Origin: Paractinoplanes toevensis
GTDB taxonomy: Bacteria > Actinomycetota > Actinomycetes > Mycobacteriales > Micromonosporaceae
Assembly (NCBI RefSeq): GCF_018332695.1
Contig: NZ_BOQN01000159.1
Coordinates: 1-53,009, forward strand
Direction: 5' to 3'
Length of the DNA stretch: 53,009 bases
Positions 35,553-45,602 of the stretch are shown one piece after another (position 1 is the first letter of the stretch; the number at the start of each line of letters is the position of its first letter). The notes beneath the pieces were generated by a model that searched no databases, had not been told where the DNA came from, and saw nothing but the letters and a program-made list of their open reading frames with translations. Position numbers and translations under genes: made by a program.

Positions 35553-36761
35553 CTAATTCGGCTCGTTGGAACGGTCTCCGTCCATGGCGCGTCGTAGCTG
35601 GTCAAGGACGTACGGCGACGGGATGCGTTCCTGCTCTAGCCGCATATATTTGCCGTGCTCTGTAGACAAGGCGGTCAGGGCGGCGGTTTCGATGTCGGTG
35701 AGATTGGGGTCGGGCGGGTCGGCTCGTGTCTCGTCTTTGACGGCCAGTGCCTGGTGCTCCGCGAGCGTGGCGGGGTTCATGAGGACGGAAGCGAGGTGCG
35801 GAAGCCGAGTACGAGCACGTGACAGCAGGGTGAAGCCGGCGCGGTCGAGGTCTCCCCAGTACAGCTGACGCGCGTCGTCCAGCCAGCCGATCTGGTCCAG
35901 AACGTTGAGGTGATTGCCGAGCGAGTGGACGATCACGGTTCTGGGCCGGTCGGGTATCAGGTAGGCAGACTCCTTGTTCTCGACAATCAAGACCGTCTCG
36001 GGGCGAATGGGTAGCGCGTCGATCTGCGGCAAGGGCGCGTTTACGTGTCGCAGCCCGCCCGCCAAGGCGCGTTCGGAGGGGTCGGCCAGGATAACGTCGA
36101 TGTGCACGGGCAGCGCTTTGAGTCCGAGCGGGTCGAGGTCGCTCTGTTCTAGTTCCTCGTCTGGCTGTTCGGCGCTGGCGTTCGGCTTTGGGGTGATGTT
36201 GAGGCAGGCGAGAACGTGTCGGCGGTTCCGGGCGAGCCATTTGGTGTGCATTCCCAAGACGGGCACCTGTCGGATGATCAGTCCGGAGCGGGGGTTTTCC
36301 GTGAACCAGATGACGGCATCGAGCAGGATCTTGAAGTCGGCGTCGTCCATGTCGACGATCTGCGGAAGATCGGGGCGCAGCCGTTCCGCGTCCACACCGC
36401 CAGGCAGTGCGCTAAGCCGCGCCCATCTGGCGTTCGCCCGCCGCCAGTGGTCGGCAAGGTCGTGATCGAGGGCGACAAGGTCATTGATCGTGGCGATGTC
36501 AAGGTGGGTGAATATTTCCTGGGCGCCCACGATGGTTCGGCGCTGGGCATTGCGCAGCCGGGCGGCGGGGTGCGCCTTCGCCCAGCTCCGCCAGTCCTGG
36601 AGCCACTGCCCGATAGCGTCGGAGTGGCGAGCTATCGTCTGCGCCGTCGGCGCAGCGAGGGGAAACGAAAACGTCGCTTCGTCGCCTCGCAGGAGCCAGT
36701 CGCGCCAAGTGCTGCGGTACCGGGTGTGTATAAGTTCGATGATCATATCGGGACTTCGCAT
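35553..36761 (-). CDS. jetD: Wadjet nuclease subunit JetD
   Basis: 402 aa, DUF3322/DUF2220 type. The N-terminal 200 residues are the helical arm. The C-terminal Toprim-like nuclease has LIVENKESAYLI (around 257-268, conserved Glu) and LYWGDLDRAGFTLL (around 300-312, DxD motif), which bind the catalytic metals. In Wadjet, JetD is the endonuclease that cuts closed circular plasmids captured by the JetABC motor. The start ATG shares its A with the jetC stop (TAATG), so it is co-translated as the last gene of the jet operon. Length and motifs look intact. Confidence 0.92.
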   Translation of the reverse strand: MRSPDMIIELIHTRYRSTWRDWLLRGDEATFSFPLAAPTAQTIARHSDAIGQWLQDWRSWAKAHPAARLRNAQRRTIVGAQEIFTHLDIATINDLVALDHDLADHWRRANARWARLSALPGGVDAERLRPDLPQIVDMDDADFKILLDAVIWFTENPRSGLIIRQVPVLGMHTKWLARNRRHVLACLNITPKPNASAEQPDEELEQSDLDPLGLKALPVHIDVILADPSERALAGGLRHVNAPLPQIDALPIRPETVLIVENKESAYLIPDRPRTVIVHSLGNHLNVLDQIGWLDDARQLYWGDLDRAGFTLLSRARTRLPHLASVLMNPATLAEHQALAVKDETRADPPDPNLTDIETAALTALSTEHGKYMRLEQERIPSPYVLDQLRRAMDGDRSNEPN

Positions 36762-39700
36762 TATTCCGACGCTTCGCCTTCCAGACGTAGTGCCTCTTTC
36801 ATCGTCATCGGATAGATCCGTACGCGCGCGGGATCGTCAACATTGATGTTGATGTAGGCGACGGATTCGACGTAGTCCTCGAAGGCGGTCGCCTTCTCTC
36901 TGGGTGCACCCACGATGAGTTGGAAGCCCAGGGCTTGCAGGGCAGACAGTGCCCGGCCGGTGTAGTCGCTGTCGGCTTTGACGAATCCTTCGTCGAGGAT
37001 GATCGACGCGTAGCTGGGCGGGCCTTCGTGGCCTTCGCCGAGGCGGAACCGCAGGGCGGCGCCGAGGATGAACGCGATCAGCTCCTGTCCCTCGCCGCCA
37101 CTCATGCCGGACACGCCGTCATGGATCACCTTGATCCCGTCTGGGCGGGTTTCGATGGCTTGGAACTCGACGTGCTCGCGGGCGTCGAATACCCGCCGTC
37201 GCCATGCGTCGCCGGCCCGTGACTGGTCATCGAGTCTGGACAAGTGCTTACGGAGGCGGGTGAAGGACTTCTCCACCTGATCGGCGTTGCGTTCGATGTC
37301 CATACCGACCGTGTTGCTGGTGTACCGGGTGATGATCTGGCGAAATTCCTTCAGGTCACCGCTTGGTCGTTCGACCGATTCGATGCTCAATGTGGCGTCT
37401 GAGCGGAACGGAACGTGCTGCAGAACGTCGTTGATAGGGGCCAGGCCTCGTTTGATCGTCCGTGCGTCGTCGTCGATCTGCACGAGCAGGCCGCGTAGCT
37501 GCCGGTTCATGTCTTCGTCGACCTTCGCCAGCCACGCGTCCTTCGCGCGGGGCAGGTCGTCGGTCACCAGTTGCCGATATATCGCCAGCACCGCCGGTAA
37601 GGAATCGATCGTGCCGTCGGTCTCGCGTGCGGTTCGTTCATCCAGATTGCGGTACGCGGCGATGTGGCCCACCACGGCCGTCTCAAGTTTCTCCCGATCA
37701 TCCTTGTGCCGTTCGATCTGCGCGCGTAGGTGCTCCATTGCTGCCTTCAGGCTCGCCGTGACCGCGGTGGTGTCGACCGGTGCGGTGAACGGGGTAGCCG
37801 CAAGCGCAGCACGCTCGTCGTGTGTCAGTGGTGGCCCTGCCTCGACCCGGTCCTTGGCCTCGTCCACGACGGTGACAAGGTTGCCCCACTCCTTGTCGAG
37901 TTTCGTCTGCTCGTCCTCGAGTCGCTTCACCTCACGGCTGGCGGCGATGGACGAGTCACGCTGCCCTTTCAACAGCTTGGTCAGGTGCGCAACTTCGGGC
38001 GAGTTGGCCTGTGCGAGCTGAGTTTCGAGCTCGCCCATCCGTTGTTGGGCAGCTGAGGTGTCGATCCCGTCCCAGGTCAGGTCAGAGCGGATGGCTCGCA
38101 GTTCTTCCAGTCGGCTGCGCGCGGACTCACGGCGTCGACCGGCCTCATCAGCCGACACGTCCGCTACCTGCAGCTCCCGCTGGATGGACTCGAGTTCCTC
38201 GCCCAGTTCCAGCAGCGTCCGCCGGGTGTCCCACCCAAGCCAGGGGTAACGCAGCCGGCGGTCGTCCTTGATAAACCGGTTTCGGGAGCCTGTGCGCATG
38301 CCGGCTGGGGTGATCGAGCCGCGCGCCCAATGGGGACGCCGGTGGTCCAGCTCCGCGTCAGTCTCGACGCAGTAGTAGTTCGCGGTTTCGTTCAATTCAC
38401 CTGCGAGCCATCCTTGAAATGGGTGGTCGGCGATGTCGAGCAGTGCAGGGACACCGCCGTCGACCAGCATGGGGCCCGGCGAATCCGAGACGGCGGGGGC
38501 GAGGGTCATCGATCCCCGCATGTCGTGGTCATGCACGTATCTGCGGACACGTGCGAAGTCATGGCTTCCGACCAGGAGCGTGCTCGCCAGCGGCAGCAGC
38601 AGACCGACGACCGCCTTCTCCCACCGGCGGTGCTCGGGCTTGAGCTGGAGCAGTTCCCCGGCGTACCGGAGCTGGTCGATTTCGATATCGAGGTGGGAAG
38701 CGATCCGGTTGCGGCGCTCATCGGCGTCCTCGGGGATCAGGCTGTGTCGTGCCCGCAGCCCGGCAATCTCGCGCTTCTTCGCTTCAGCGTTCTGGCGGAG
38801 CTGCCAGAGCTGTCCAGCGGCCTTGGTCGCCGTCTCGGTGACGACCTCCAGCGCCTTCTCCTCCTTGATGGCGAGGTTGTCGAGGCTGGCATGCGTGAGC
38901 GTCACATCACCTGGCGAGGTAGGCAGGGACAACTCGAACACAGCAAGGCGGCTCTCGAACCGCCGGCGTCGCGCTTCGAGCCGTTCCAGCTCTTCCTTCA
39001 GATGCTGCAGTTGCACTTTGATCAGCTCTGAACGATCGCCTCCGGCCGCAATGAGCTGGGCGATGGTGTCCTTCTCACGAAGGTCGGCGGCTTCGGCCAC
39101 CTTGAAGGCAGCGGCGTGCTCTTCGTCTGTTACCGCCTTGGCGAGACGGTTGTCGTCGATGGTGGTCTCGGCCCATTCGGCGACCTTCTCCGCATGCCAG
39201 ACATGGATCCGGGTGGGGCCGTCGCCGTTGCTCTTCAGCAGCCTGTTCTTGTCTATGTAGTCGGCGCCGGCGGCGCGGTACTTTTCTGCGATCTGAGGAA
39301 GCGGCTTCAGAGTCTCGGTCCGGCGTCGCGCTGTCTCGAACTCTTCGTACAATCGCGATGCCTCACGGTATGCCTCAAGGGCGACGTCCCACCGGGTCAG
39401 CGCGAGCGGTTCGGTGAGCACGAATTCCTTGAACAGGGCGTTGATGGAGAAGATGCCCTTGGACGCCTGGGCACGCCGCAGCAACTGCATGGCCAGCCGC
39501 TGCGACTCGTCCGTGGAGCCCATCCCCATGACGCTGCGCATTTTCGCGTGCACACGCGCTTGCGAGGAATCCACGACGTCGCCTCGGCTCTGGTGGATCA
39601 GACGTTCCAAGGAGGTCTTGGACAGCGGGGAGGCGCCCTGACGGATGGCGGTGATGCCGTTGAGCTGCGCAAGGTCGAAGCGGTCGTGGACGAACCCGTA

Positions 39701-40210
39701 CACGGTGGCACCGTTGATCGCCTCCGGTCCGTCGGCGTCCGGGCCGACCCACGCCAGCCGAAACGAGGTCGCGCATCGTCCGTCACGGGTCTCCCAGGTG
39801 ATTGCCGCGCCGCTGGGGAAACCCGGCCCGCCAGGCGGTCGCAGGTAGTTCGTCGTCGCGGACCGCCGGTTCTCGTCCTTCCTCTGGTCGGTGTGACCCC
39901 GCGCGTACGAGTAGACGGTCCGTTCCCTTTTCTTGCCGCGGTCGTCACGGGCGGCTTGGTTGAACTCCTGCGGATTGGGCAAGATTACCGAGGCCATGGC
40001 GTCGAGCAGCGTGGACTTGCCACGCCCGGACGGGCCGACGATCGCCGTGCCAGATCGCGCCACAGTCATCGTCTGCAGGCCGGCGTATGCGCCCCAGTTG
40101 AGAATTTGCACCTCGCTGATGCGAAACTGCGCCCGGTCTTGCCCGTCGGTGACAACCAGAGGAAGCATGATTTCTTCGTGGGATCCCGCAGTCGCGTGGG
40201 GCGTGGTCAT
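36761..40210 (-). CDS. jetC: Wadjet SMC ATPase JetC
   Basis: 1,149 aa, MukB/SbcC-like. Walker A GPSGRGKSTLLDAM lies near residue 58, two long coiled-coil arms meet at a central hinge-like region (about 500-650), and the ABC signature MSGGEGQELIAFILG (near 1040) and Walker B SIILDEGFVKAD (near 1070) are at the end. The complex extrudes DNA loops and recognises small circles. ATGA overlap with jetB. No frame damage is visible. Confidence 0.93.
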   Translation of the reverse strand: MTTPHATAGSHEEIMLPLVVTDGQDRAQFRISEVQILNWGAYAGLQTMTVARSGTAIVGPSGRGKSTLLDAMASVILPNPQEFNQAARDDRGKKRERTVYSYARGHTDQRKDENRRSATTNYLRPPGGPGFPSGAAITWETRDGRCATSFRLAWVGPDADGPEAINGATVYGFVHDRFDLAQLNGITAIRQGASPLSKTSLERLIHQSRGDVVDSSQARVHAKMRSVMGMGSTDESQRLAMQLLRRAQASKGIFSINALFKEFVLTEPLALTRWDVALEAYREASRLYEEFETARRRTETLKPLPQIAEKYRAAGADYIDKNRLLKSNGDGPTRIHVWHAEKVAEWAETTIDDNRLAKAVTDEEHAAAFKVAEAADLREKDTIAQLIAAGGDRSELIKVQLQHLKEELERLEARRRRFESRLAVFELSLPTSPGDVTLTHASLDNLAIKEEKALEVVTETATKAAGQLWQLRQNAEAKKREIAGLRARHSLIPEDADERRNRIASHLDIEIDQLRYAGELLQLKPEHRRWEKAVVGLLLPLASTLLVGSHDFARVRRYVHDHDMRGSMTLAPAVSDSPGPMLVDGGVPALLDIADHPFQGWLAGELNETANYYCVETDAELDHRRPHWARGSITPAGMRTGSRNRFIKDDRRLRYPWLGWDTRRTLLELGEELESIQRELQVADVSADEAGRRRESARSRLEELRAIRSDLTWDGIDTSAAQQRMGELETQLAQANSPEVAHLTKLLKGQRDSSIAASREVKRLEDEQTKLDKEWGNLVTVVDEAKDRVEAGPPLTHDERAALAATPFTAPVDTTAVTASLKAAMEHLRAQIERHKDDREKLETAVVGHIAAYRNLDERTARETDGTIDSLPAVLAIYRQLVTDDLPRAKDAWLAKVDEDMNRQLRGLLVQIDDDARTIKRGLAPINDVLQHVPFRSDATLSIESVERPSGDLKEFRQIITRYTSNTVGMDIERNADQVEKSFTRLRKHLSRLDDQSRAGDAWRRRVFDAREHVEFQAIETRPDGIKVIHDGVSGMSGGEGQELIAFILGAALRFRLGEGHEGPPSYASIILDEGFVKADSDYTGRALSALQALGFQLIVGAPREKATAFEDYVESVAYININVDDPARVRIYPMTMKEALRLEGEASE

Positions 40211-40908
40211 GCGAGATCCTCGCCAGTCTTGTTGTCGGGCTCGTCTGCCTTGCCCGCTGTACCGGATGCCTGGAGGAAGTACCGCTCCATGCGCATTACC
40301 TCATCGGCGCCGATCAAGGGAACGACCGCCGGCGAGACGGCGAACAAGTAGTCCGCATCCGGGTCCGGCGTTAGTAGCTTCAAGTCGGCGACAGCACGGA
40401 TGGCGATGTCCACGCGGCGTTCAAACCCAGCCTCGTCGCCGTCGCCGTCTTCCCGGAACGGGCGTAGAAACTCGCCGATCTGGGCTCTCGTGATCATGAC
40501 CGGGTCATCGGTGGCATCCGTATACGTGTGCTCTTTGCGCAGGTGTATCAACAGCAGGGACGCGTCACGGTGCAGCGGCTTGTCGCGGCGCAGCAGCTTC
40601 GGCGCGTCCTCTGCCGGGTCCTGCCTTTTGAACGCCACCTCGTATTCCTTGTCGATGATGAGCAGCAGGTACATGTCGGCGAGACGTTCACGGATCTCGT
40701 TCTCATACGCCAGCAACGCCTCCCAGGCGGAACGGTGGCGAGATCGGGTGATGAATCGATTGGTCAGCAGGGTCGTCAGTGCCCGGCGCGCTGCGGCCGG
40801 CAGTTGGGAGCCGCCTTGGCTGTCCGGTTCGTCGCCTTCGAAGCCGTACTCGTCCCAGTGGTCGCCGGAGGTCGAGTCGTCGGCAGGGGCGTCGATGCGT
40901 TCGTTCAC
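40207..40908 (-). CDS. jetB: Wadjet kleisin-associated subunit JetB
   Basis: 233 aa, DUF4194 type, similar to MukE-like winged-helix partners. Typical pieces are RRALTTLLTNRFITRSRHRS, LADMYLLLIIDKEYEVAFKR and LHRDASLLLIHLRKEHT. Acidic, disordered N-terminus. It joins JetA to the JetC heads. It overlaps jetA and jetC by four bases on each side (ATGA). Confidence 0.9.
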   Translation of the reverse strand: MNERIDAPADDSTSGDHWDEYGFEGDEPDSQGGSQLPAAARRALTTLLTNRFITRSRHRSAWEALLAYENEIRERLADMYLLLIIDKEYEVAFKRQDPAEDAPKLLRRDKPLHRDASLLLIHLRKEHTYTDATDDPVMITRAQIGEFLRPFREDGDGDEAGFERRVDIAIRAVADLKLLTPDPDADYLFAVSPAVVPLIGADEVMRMERYFLQASGTAGKADEPDNKTGEDLA

Positions 40909-42371
40909 GGCAACTCCTTCGTGGGAACGGGAGCGTCGAAGACGACGTGAGGCAGCGTTGCCATCAGGGCGGTGGCGCGGTCGCCGGACAGCCGCACCCG
41001 CTCGACGAGGTCGGCGTCGATGTGCCCGTGTACGACGGCAAGATCCAGGAGGCTAACAAGGGTGCCGAGTCGCTGAAACGCCTGCGGGGTGGCGTCGAAT
41101 ATTTCGGCACCAGTCACCACCGGCCGGACAGCCAGCAGCTTGTTAATGGTTCGGCCGACGGCACGTGGGCTGGTTCCGGCGGCCAACCGTAGGGCAACCC
41201 TGTCTTCGGTGGGCAGCGTCCCGCGCCGTTCGGTCACTTCGACGACGACCTCCTGCGAGCCTTGGTCGCGCCATAGCTGGGTTTGGGAGACGTCGATGAC
41301 GGCAAGTGGACCCACGCCCAGGACGTCTTGTGGGACATGCCGCTGCCCTGGCTCGGCATGTGTCCAGGTGGCACCGGCGTGCAGGGCGCGGTCGGCGAGG
41401 GTGAGCAGCCGCTGATGGCGGCCGTGGGCAGCGCGCGTGAGGAAGCGGCGCAGCGATGCGGACCAGCGCAGGTAGCTGTTCTGCACGTCAAGCTCGGCGG
41501 CGAGGAGCGTTGAGAGCATGCCGTCGAGCTCTTCACGCTGCGTGGTAGTCATGTGCTCGCGCGCGAATCCCTGCCCGAGGATCTGGTCGATGTCGGCGCG
41601 GAGTTGTTCGGTCTGCGCGGACGACAGCAACCGGGAGAAGCCGAGGTAGGCCGTACCCTGGCTTGTCTTGGACAGCAGGTCGTTCTCGCGAAGGTACTCT
41701 TCCACGAGGTCCGCTTTGGGCGGCCCCTGGGCCATGGCCCGTCGCGCAACCTCCTGATGACGGTCTTCCACCATCGTGCGCAGTTGCCGGAAATCGGCCG
41801 GCAGAGACCGTGTCATCGCGAGAATCTCGCGCAGTTGCTGCTTCATCTCCTCCAGGGTCGCCAGACGCACCCGACCAGCAGCGATGTCGTCGCGCCTTTT
41901 GCGCAGCTCGGCGATTTGGCGATTAATACGGCGCACCTGGACGTCCCGGTTCGGATTAGTCATATCCGCCAGGAGCCGCATCGCGTGTGAGATCGAGCCG
42001 AGACGGGCACCGCTCACGGTCGTCTCACCGTCGACGAGCTCCCGGACGAACCGCAAAGCTCGAAGTGAATAGGGCGAAAGGCGGTATCTCAGGCGCCCAT
42101 TGGGTGTCTCGGTCTCCAACCACCGCTTCTCGACCCAATCGCGGCAGTACTCGGCCGGTGTGACATTGCCTTGCCGCTGCGGGATCTGCTCACGTGCCTC
42201 GGATATCCGCTCGTGGAACCACTCGGCGGAAACCGACCCGTCGACTTGCTCGAGGTGCTCAGCGAACAGCGGCAGCACCCATTCCCTTGAGTAGGCCTTG
42301 AGCAGAGTCAGGGTCGGGTTCGAGTCCAGCGCTGCCCTGATCCGTTCGCTTGCGATCTCCATGATGGTCAA
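40905..42371 (-). CDS. jetA: Wadjet kleisin subunit JetA
   Basis: 488 aa, DUF3375 type, MukF-like kleisin. Recognisable parts are the N-terminal winged-helix segment (TLLKAYSREWVLPLFAEHLE, YCRDWVEKRWLETETPNGRL), a coiled-coil middle, and the C-terminal FDATPQAFQRLGTLVSLLDL. The first codon is uncertain: TTG 42371 is three bases from a GAGGTGA ribosome-binding site, ATG 42362 is twelve. First gene of the jet operon, 237 bases beyond the sbcC stop. Confidence 0.9.
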   Translation of the reverse strand: MTIMEIASERIRAALDSNPTLTLLKAYSREWVLPLFAEHLEQVDGSVSAEWFHERISEAREQIPQRQGNVTPAEYCRDWVEKRWLETETPNGRLRYRLSPYSLRALRFVRELVDGETTVSGARLGSISHAMRLLADMTNPNRDVQVRRINRQIAELRKRRDDIAAGRVRLATLEEMKQQLREILAMTRSLPADFRQLRTMVEDRHQEVARRAMAQGPPKADLVEEYLRENDLLSKTSQGTAYLGFSRLLSSAQTEQLRADIDQILGQGFAREHMTTTQREELDGMLSTLLAAELDVQNSYLRWSASLRRFLTRAAHGRHQRLLTLADRALHAGATWTHAEPGQRHVPQDVLGVGPLAVIDVSQTQLWRDQGSQEVVVEVTERRGTLPTEDRVALRLAAGTSPRAVGRTINKLLAVRPVVTGAEIFDATPQAFQRLGTLVSLLDLAVVHGHIDADLVERVRLSGDRATALMATLPHVVFDAPVPTKELP

Positions 42372-42608
42372 TCACCTCGCGATGCATGCCAGCACTGCCG
42401 AGTCTGCCGGAACCCACCGACAAAATGTGTTTGCGCCGCAGCGGATCGAGATTTAGCCCGCGAACCAACCACGGGGCCCCCGCGATCAGCGGGTGATGAC
42501 TCTCCGGGCTGCGCGTGGCGACGGCGTTGATGTCGGCTACCTCCGTCCCGATACGGGTTGGATTCCTACTCGTTGCTACGCCCTGCTGCCGTCTGTTGTT
42601 ATGTGCGA
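42372..42608. promoter_or_regulatory. Gap between sbcC and jetA
   Basis: 237 bases without a gene. A CCCGC/GCGGG inverted repeat (42478-42492) could end sbcC transcription. No clear sigma70 promoter for jetA is visible, so jetA may be read through from the upstream operon or use another sigma factor. Confidence 0.35.
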
Positions 42609-45602
42609 TCAGGTATGTAGCGGCCCGGCGCCGGCTTCGTCGGCTAGTTCGAGCAGTTCGGCGTCGGTGGCCCACCGCACGGTGCTTCCCCCGGCGGTGT
42701 TGGAGACACGGAGTAGCACCGGCACGTGTTGGGCCACGGCGAGCATGTGGCTGATCACGACGACGAGGCGGCCAGCGGCGACTTGGGTGGACAAGGCGTC
42801 CAGGGCATAGGTGAGGGCGGTCTGGTCGAGGCTGCCGAAGCCTTCGTCCAAGAAGAGGGACTCGGCTTTCCCTCCACTGCTGCTGGCTTGTTCGACCACG
42901 GCGAGGGCGAGCGCGAGGCTCGCCTGGAACGTCTCGCCGCCAGAGAGAGTCTTCACGTCGCGCAGGCAGCCGGTGTGGGCGTCGAAGATCTGGAAGTCGG
43001 GGCCGAGGGCGAACCGGCCGAGGGTCATGCCGCGGATGATCGCGGTGGCGGCCCCGAGCAGAGTTTGCTGTCGTTCCTGGACAACGGCGGCGCCGAATTT
43101 CCCGTTGCCGAGCAATTCGACCAGGGCGGTGAGTCCGTCAAGGTGGGGCTGGGTGGACTCGATGCGGTGCACCAGATCGTCCATCACCGGGATCTGGGCC
43201 AGTGCGGTGCCGCGTGTCTTCACGGCGATGGCCCGGCGGCCGATGGCGTCGTCATACGCGGCGCGGATGGGCCTACCGCCGGTCGGCGCGTTGCTGGCGA
43301 CGGCGGCTGCTTCGCCGGCGAGCCGTTCGAGCAGGGAGCCGATATCGCTGGTCCGGGCGCGCCCGACGTCGAGTGCACCGAGGGCGAGGGTCTTGATGTT
43401 GGCCGCCCATTGAGCTTGGGCGGCGAGGTCGGCGGTGAGATCGAGCTGGCTGGCTGGCGGCGTACGCAGCAACGCCGCGAGCGCGGCGTGGCCCGCGGAG
43501 ACGTCCAGCATCCGCTGCTGGCTCTGCTTCGCCGGTGCCGTGACCTGATCGGCGCGTTTCTCGATCAGCTGGTCACGTCGCGTCTCCAGCGTCTCGATCT
43601 CCGTGCTGAGGCGCGTGAGACCGCTCCATTGCTCGCCCAGACGTAGCCGGTCGGCGATCGCTTTGTCCCGCAGGCGGGTCACCAGTTCCGCAGTGGGCCG
43701 TTCCGGCCGATATACAGCCGGGATCTGCTGCGTAAGGGTCGTGATCCTCTTGCGCAGTGCCGCGCTCTGGGTGTCGACCTTCTTCAGCTGGGCGGTCCGA
43801 CCGGCGATGTCCTTGTCGATGGCCTCGACGATCGCGGCGGCTTTCGCGGCGCTGTTGCGGATCTCCTCCAAGTATGCGGCCTTGGCCGCAGTCCGCTCCT
43901 GGGCGGCCGTGAGGACTGCGATACTTGGTGCGAGGTTGTGATCGTCGGACCGCTCGAGGTCGATCGCACCGAGCTGTTGCGTCAGGACCGTGAGGGCACC
44001 GCGCGCCTGCTCGGACGTATCCGTGAGCTGGGCGGCTTTCTGCTCGGCGACCGTGTAGGTCTCCCGTTCCTTGCTCAGCGCCGCGGTGGTCAGGGCGGCT
44101 TGGCGCTTGGCGTGGGCTCGGGCCTTCTTCAAGGCTTGTTCGGCGTCGTGCAGGCCCGGCGCGTGCGGAGGCACAAAGCCGTCGGGCAGTTCGTGGTCGC
44201 AGATCAGGCACGCGTCGCCCGGCTGCAGGCCGGCCGCGGCGTATGCGGCGGCGTTCAGGCGCTTCTGCCCCTCGAGCGTTTCCTCCGCCTCCGCTACCGC
44301 CTGATCGGCTTCCTCCTCGGCGGCACGTTGCTGCTCCAGCTTCTCCGCCGCGACAGCGTGGTCGGCACGCCGGTCGCCCAGTTGCTGGGTGAGCTGCGTG
44401 ACCCGGGCCGTCAGGTCGCGGACATCGCGCAGGGCGGCACGCCACGCATCAAGCTGTCTCTCGAGGTCGCTTTCGCGGTCCGCGGCGTTCTTCCGGTCCT
44501 GCTCGGTTTCCTTGCGCAGCGTGGCGAGCTTGTCGGCTGCCTCCCGTGCGCCGGACGCCCCGGACTCCGCTGCTCGCAGCTCGGCGGTCTCGGTGTCGTA
44601 GCGGAAGCCGGCGTCGGCCTCGCGCTCGATCAACTCAACGAGTTGCCCGAGCTCGGTAGCGGCGGTGGCGGGCACATCGGCGAGCGGGCCGCCTGGTCTA
44701 CGGTCCCCGAGCTGGGCAAGGAGATCATCGCGCTGCTGACGCAAGGGGGTCAGCTCGGCGACAAGGGCACCGTCCATCACGGCGATGGCGTCACCGAGTT
44801 CGGCGAGCCTCTTGAGCTGCTCGGGCGCGTTGGTGTCCAGGATCGATGCGAGCTTGCCGACCAGCTCCAGCAGGCGCGTGCGTTCGTTCTCAGCGTTGAT
44901 GCGCCTCGTCTCGATGTCGGCGAGTTGCTCTTGTGCCGCGCCGAGCTGCTTGATCTTCTCGTCGACCTGCCCGATCTGGGTGGCGGCCTGGGCTGCGGCG
45001 GCACGCGGGTCGTCGAGCAGAGCGGCTTTGCGCTCACGGAGTTTGTGCAGCTGGGGGGCGAGTGCGTCACGGCGGTCGCGGGCCTGCTGGCTGATGGTGT
45101 CGAGGATGTCGAGGCCGAGCAGGCCTTTGAGCATGTGCGCCCGTTCGGCTGGCGAAGCGTGCAGAAGCTGTTCGAACTTTCCTTGCCGCAGGAGCACCGA
45201 GCGGACGAAGGTCTTCTGGTCGAGCCCGATGAGTTGCTGGATGCGGGTGTTGGTGGCGTCTCGGCCGAGCCGTGTCTCCGAGCCGTCGAGTGCCTGCAGC
45301 CGGTGGTGGGAGGTGGCTGATGTCTTCGACAGTCGTCGGCTGACCTTCCACTCTTTGCCGCGTGCTTCGAAGACGAGTTCCACGGCGAGGGTGCCGTCGC
45401 CGCCGTCGGCGATGAGCACCTTCGGGGTGGGCGCTTCGAAGGTGCAGGCCCCGAAGAGGGCGTAGTTGATGGCGATGAAGATCGAGGATTTGCCGGAGCC
45501 GGTTTCGCCGGTGATCCCGATGAGAGTCTGGCCGCGGAAGTCGATGTGCTGTCGGCTGATGTAGGACCGCAGCCCGGAGAAGGTGAGTTCGAGCGGTCTC
45601 AT
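42609..45602 (-). CDS. sbcC: SbcC-like SMC/Rad50 nuclease-complex ATPase
   Basis: 997 aa. Walker A GETGSGKSSIFIAI lies near residue 31, followed by long coiled coils. A zinc hook, GDACLICDHELPDG, sits near residue 466. The signature TLSGGETFQASLALALAV is near 880 and Walker B SLFLDEGFGSLD near 915. With SbcD it forms the Rad50/Mre11-type complex that opens hairpins and protein-blocked DNA ends. ATGA overlap with sbcD. Unlike a lone housekeeping sbcDC pair, this one is embedded behind a helicase and a PD-(D/E)XK nuclease, so it is probably the motor of that local system. Confidence 0.9.
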   Translation of the reverse strand: MRPLELTFSGLRSYISRQHIDFRGQTLIGITGETGSGKSSIFIAINYALFGACTFEAPTPKVLIADGGDGTLAVELVFEARGKEWKVSRRLSKTSATSHHRLQALDGSETRLGRDATNTRIQQLIGLDQKTFVRSVLLRQGKFEQLLHASPAERAHMLKGLLGLDILDTISQQARDRRDALAPQLHKLRERKAALLDDPRAAAAQAATQIGQVDEKIKQLGAAQEQLADIETRRINAENERTRLLELVGKLASILDTNAPEQLKRLAELGDAIAVMDGALVAELTPLRQQRDDLLAQLGDRRPGGPLADVPATAATELGQLVELIEREADAGFRYDTETAELRAAESGASGAREAADKLATLRKETEQDRKNAADRESDLERQLDAWRAALRDVRDLTARVTQLTQQLGDRRADHAVAAEKLEQQRAAEEEADQAVAEAEETLEGQKRLNAAAYAAAGLQPGDACLICDHELPDGFVPPHAPGLHDAEQALKKARAHAKRQAALTTAALSKERETYTVAEQKAAQLTDTSEQARGALTVLTQQLGAIDLERSDDHNLAPSIAVLTAAQERTAAKAAYLEEIRNSAAKAAAIVEAIDKDIAGRTAQLKKVDTQSAALRKRITTLTQQIPAVYRPERPTAELVTRLRDKAIADRLRLGEQWSGLTRLSTEIETLETRRDQLIEKRADQVTAPAKQSQQRMLDVSAGHAALAALLRTPPASQLDLTADLAAQAQWAANIKTLALGALDVGRARTSDIGSLLERLAGEAAAVASNAPTGGRPIRAAYDDAIGRRAIAVKTRGTALAQIPVMDDLVHRIESTQPHLDGLTALVELLGNGKFGAAVVQERQQTLLGAATAIIRGMTLGRFALGPDFQIFDAHTGCLRDVKTLSGGETFQASLALALAVVEQASSSGGKAESLFLDEGFGSLDQTALTYALDALSTQVAAGRLVVVISHMLAVAQHVPVLLRVSNTAGGSTVRWATDAELLELADEAGAGPLHT

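Noticed and set aside
38330..40351. Plus-strand open frames within the jetC region
   Set aside because: They are complementary to well-supported JetC coding with Walker and signature motifs in the expected order.
43938..45320. Plus-strand open frame of 460 codons opposite sbcC
   Set aside because: Antisense to coiled-coil coding. The Leu/Gly/Arg-rich product has no domain, while SbcC motifs are complete on the minus strand.
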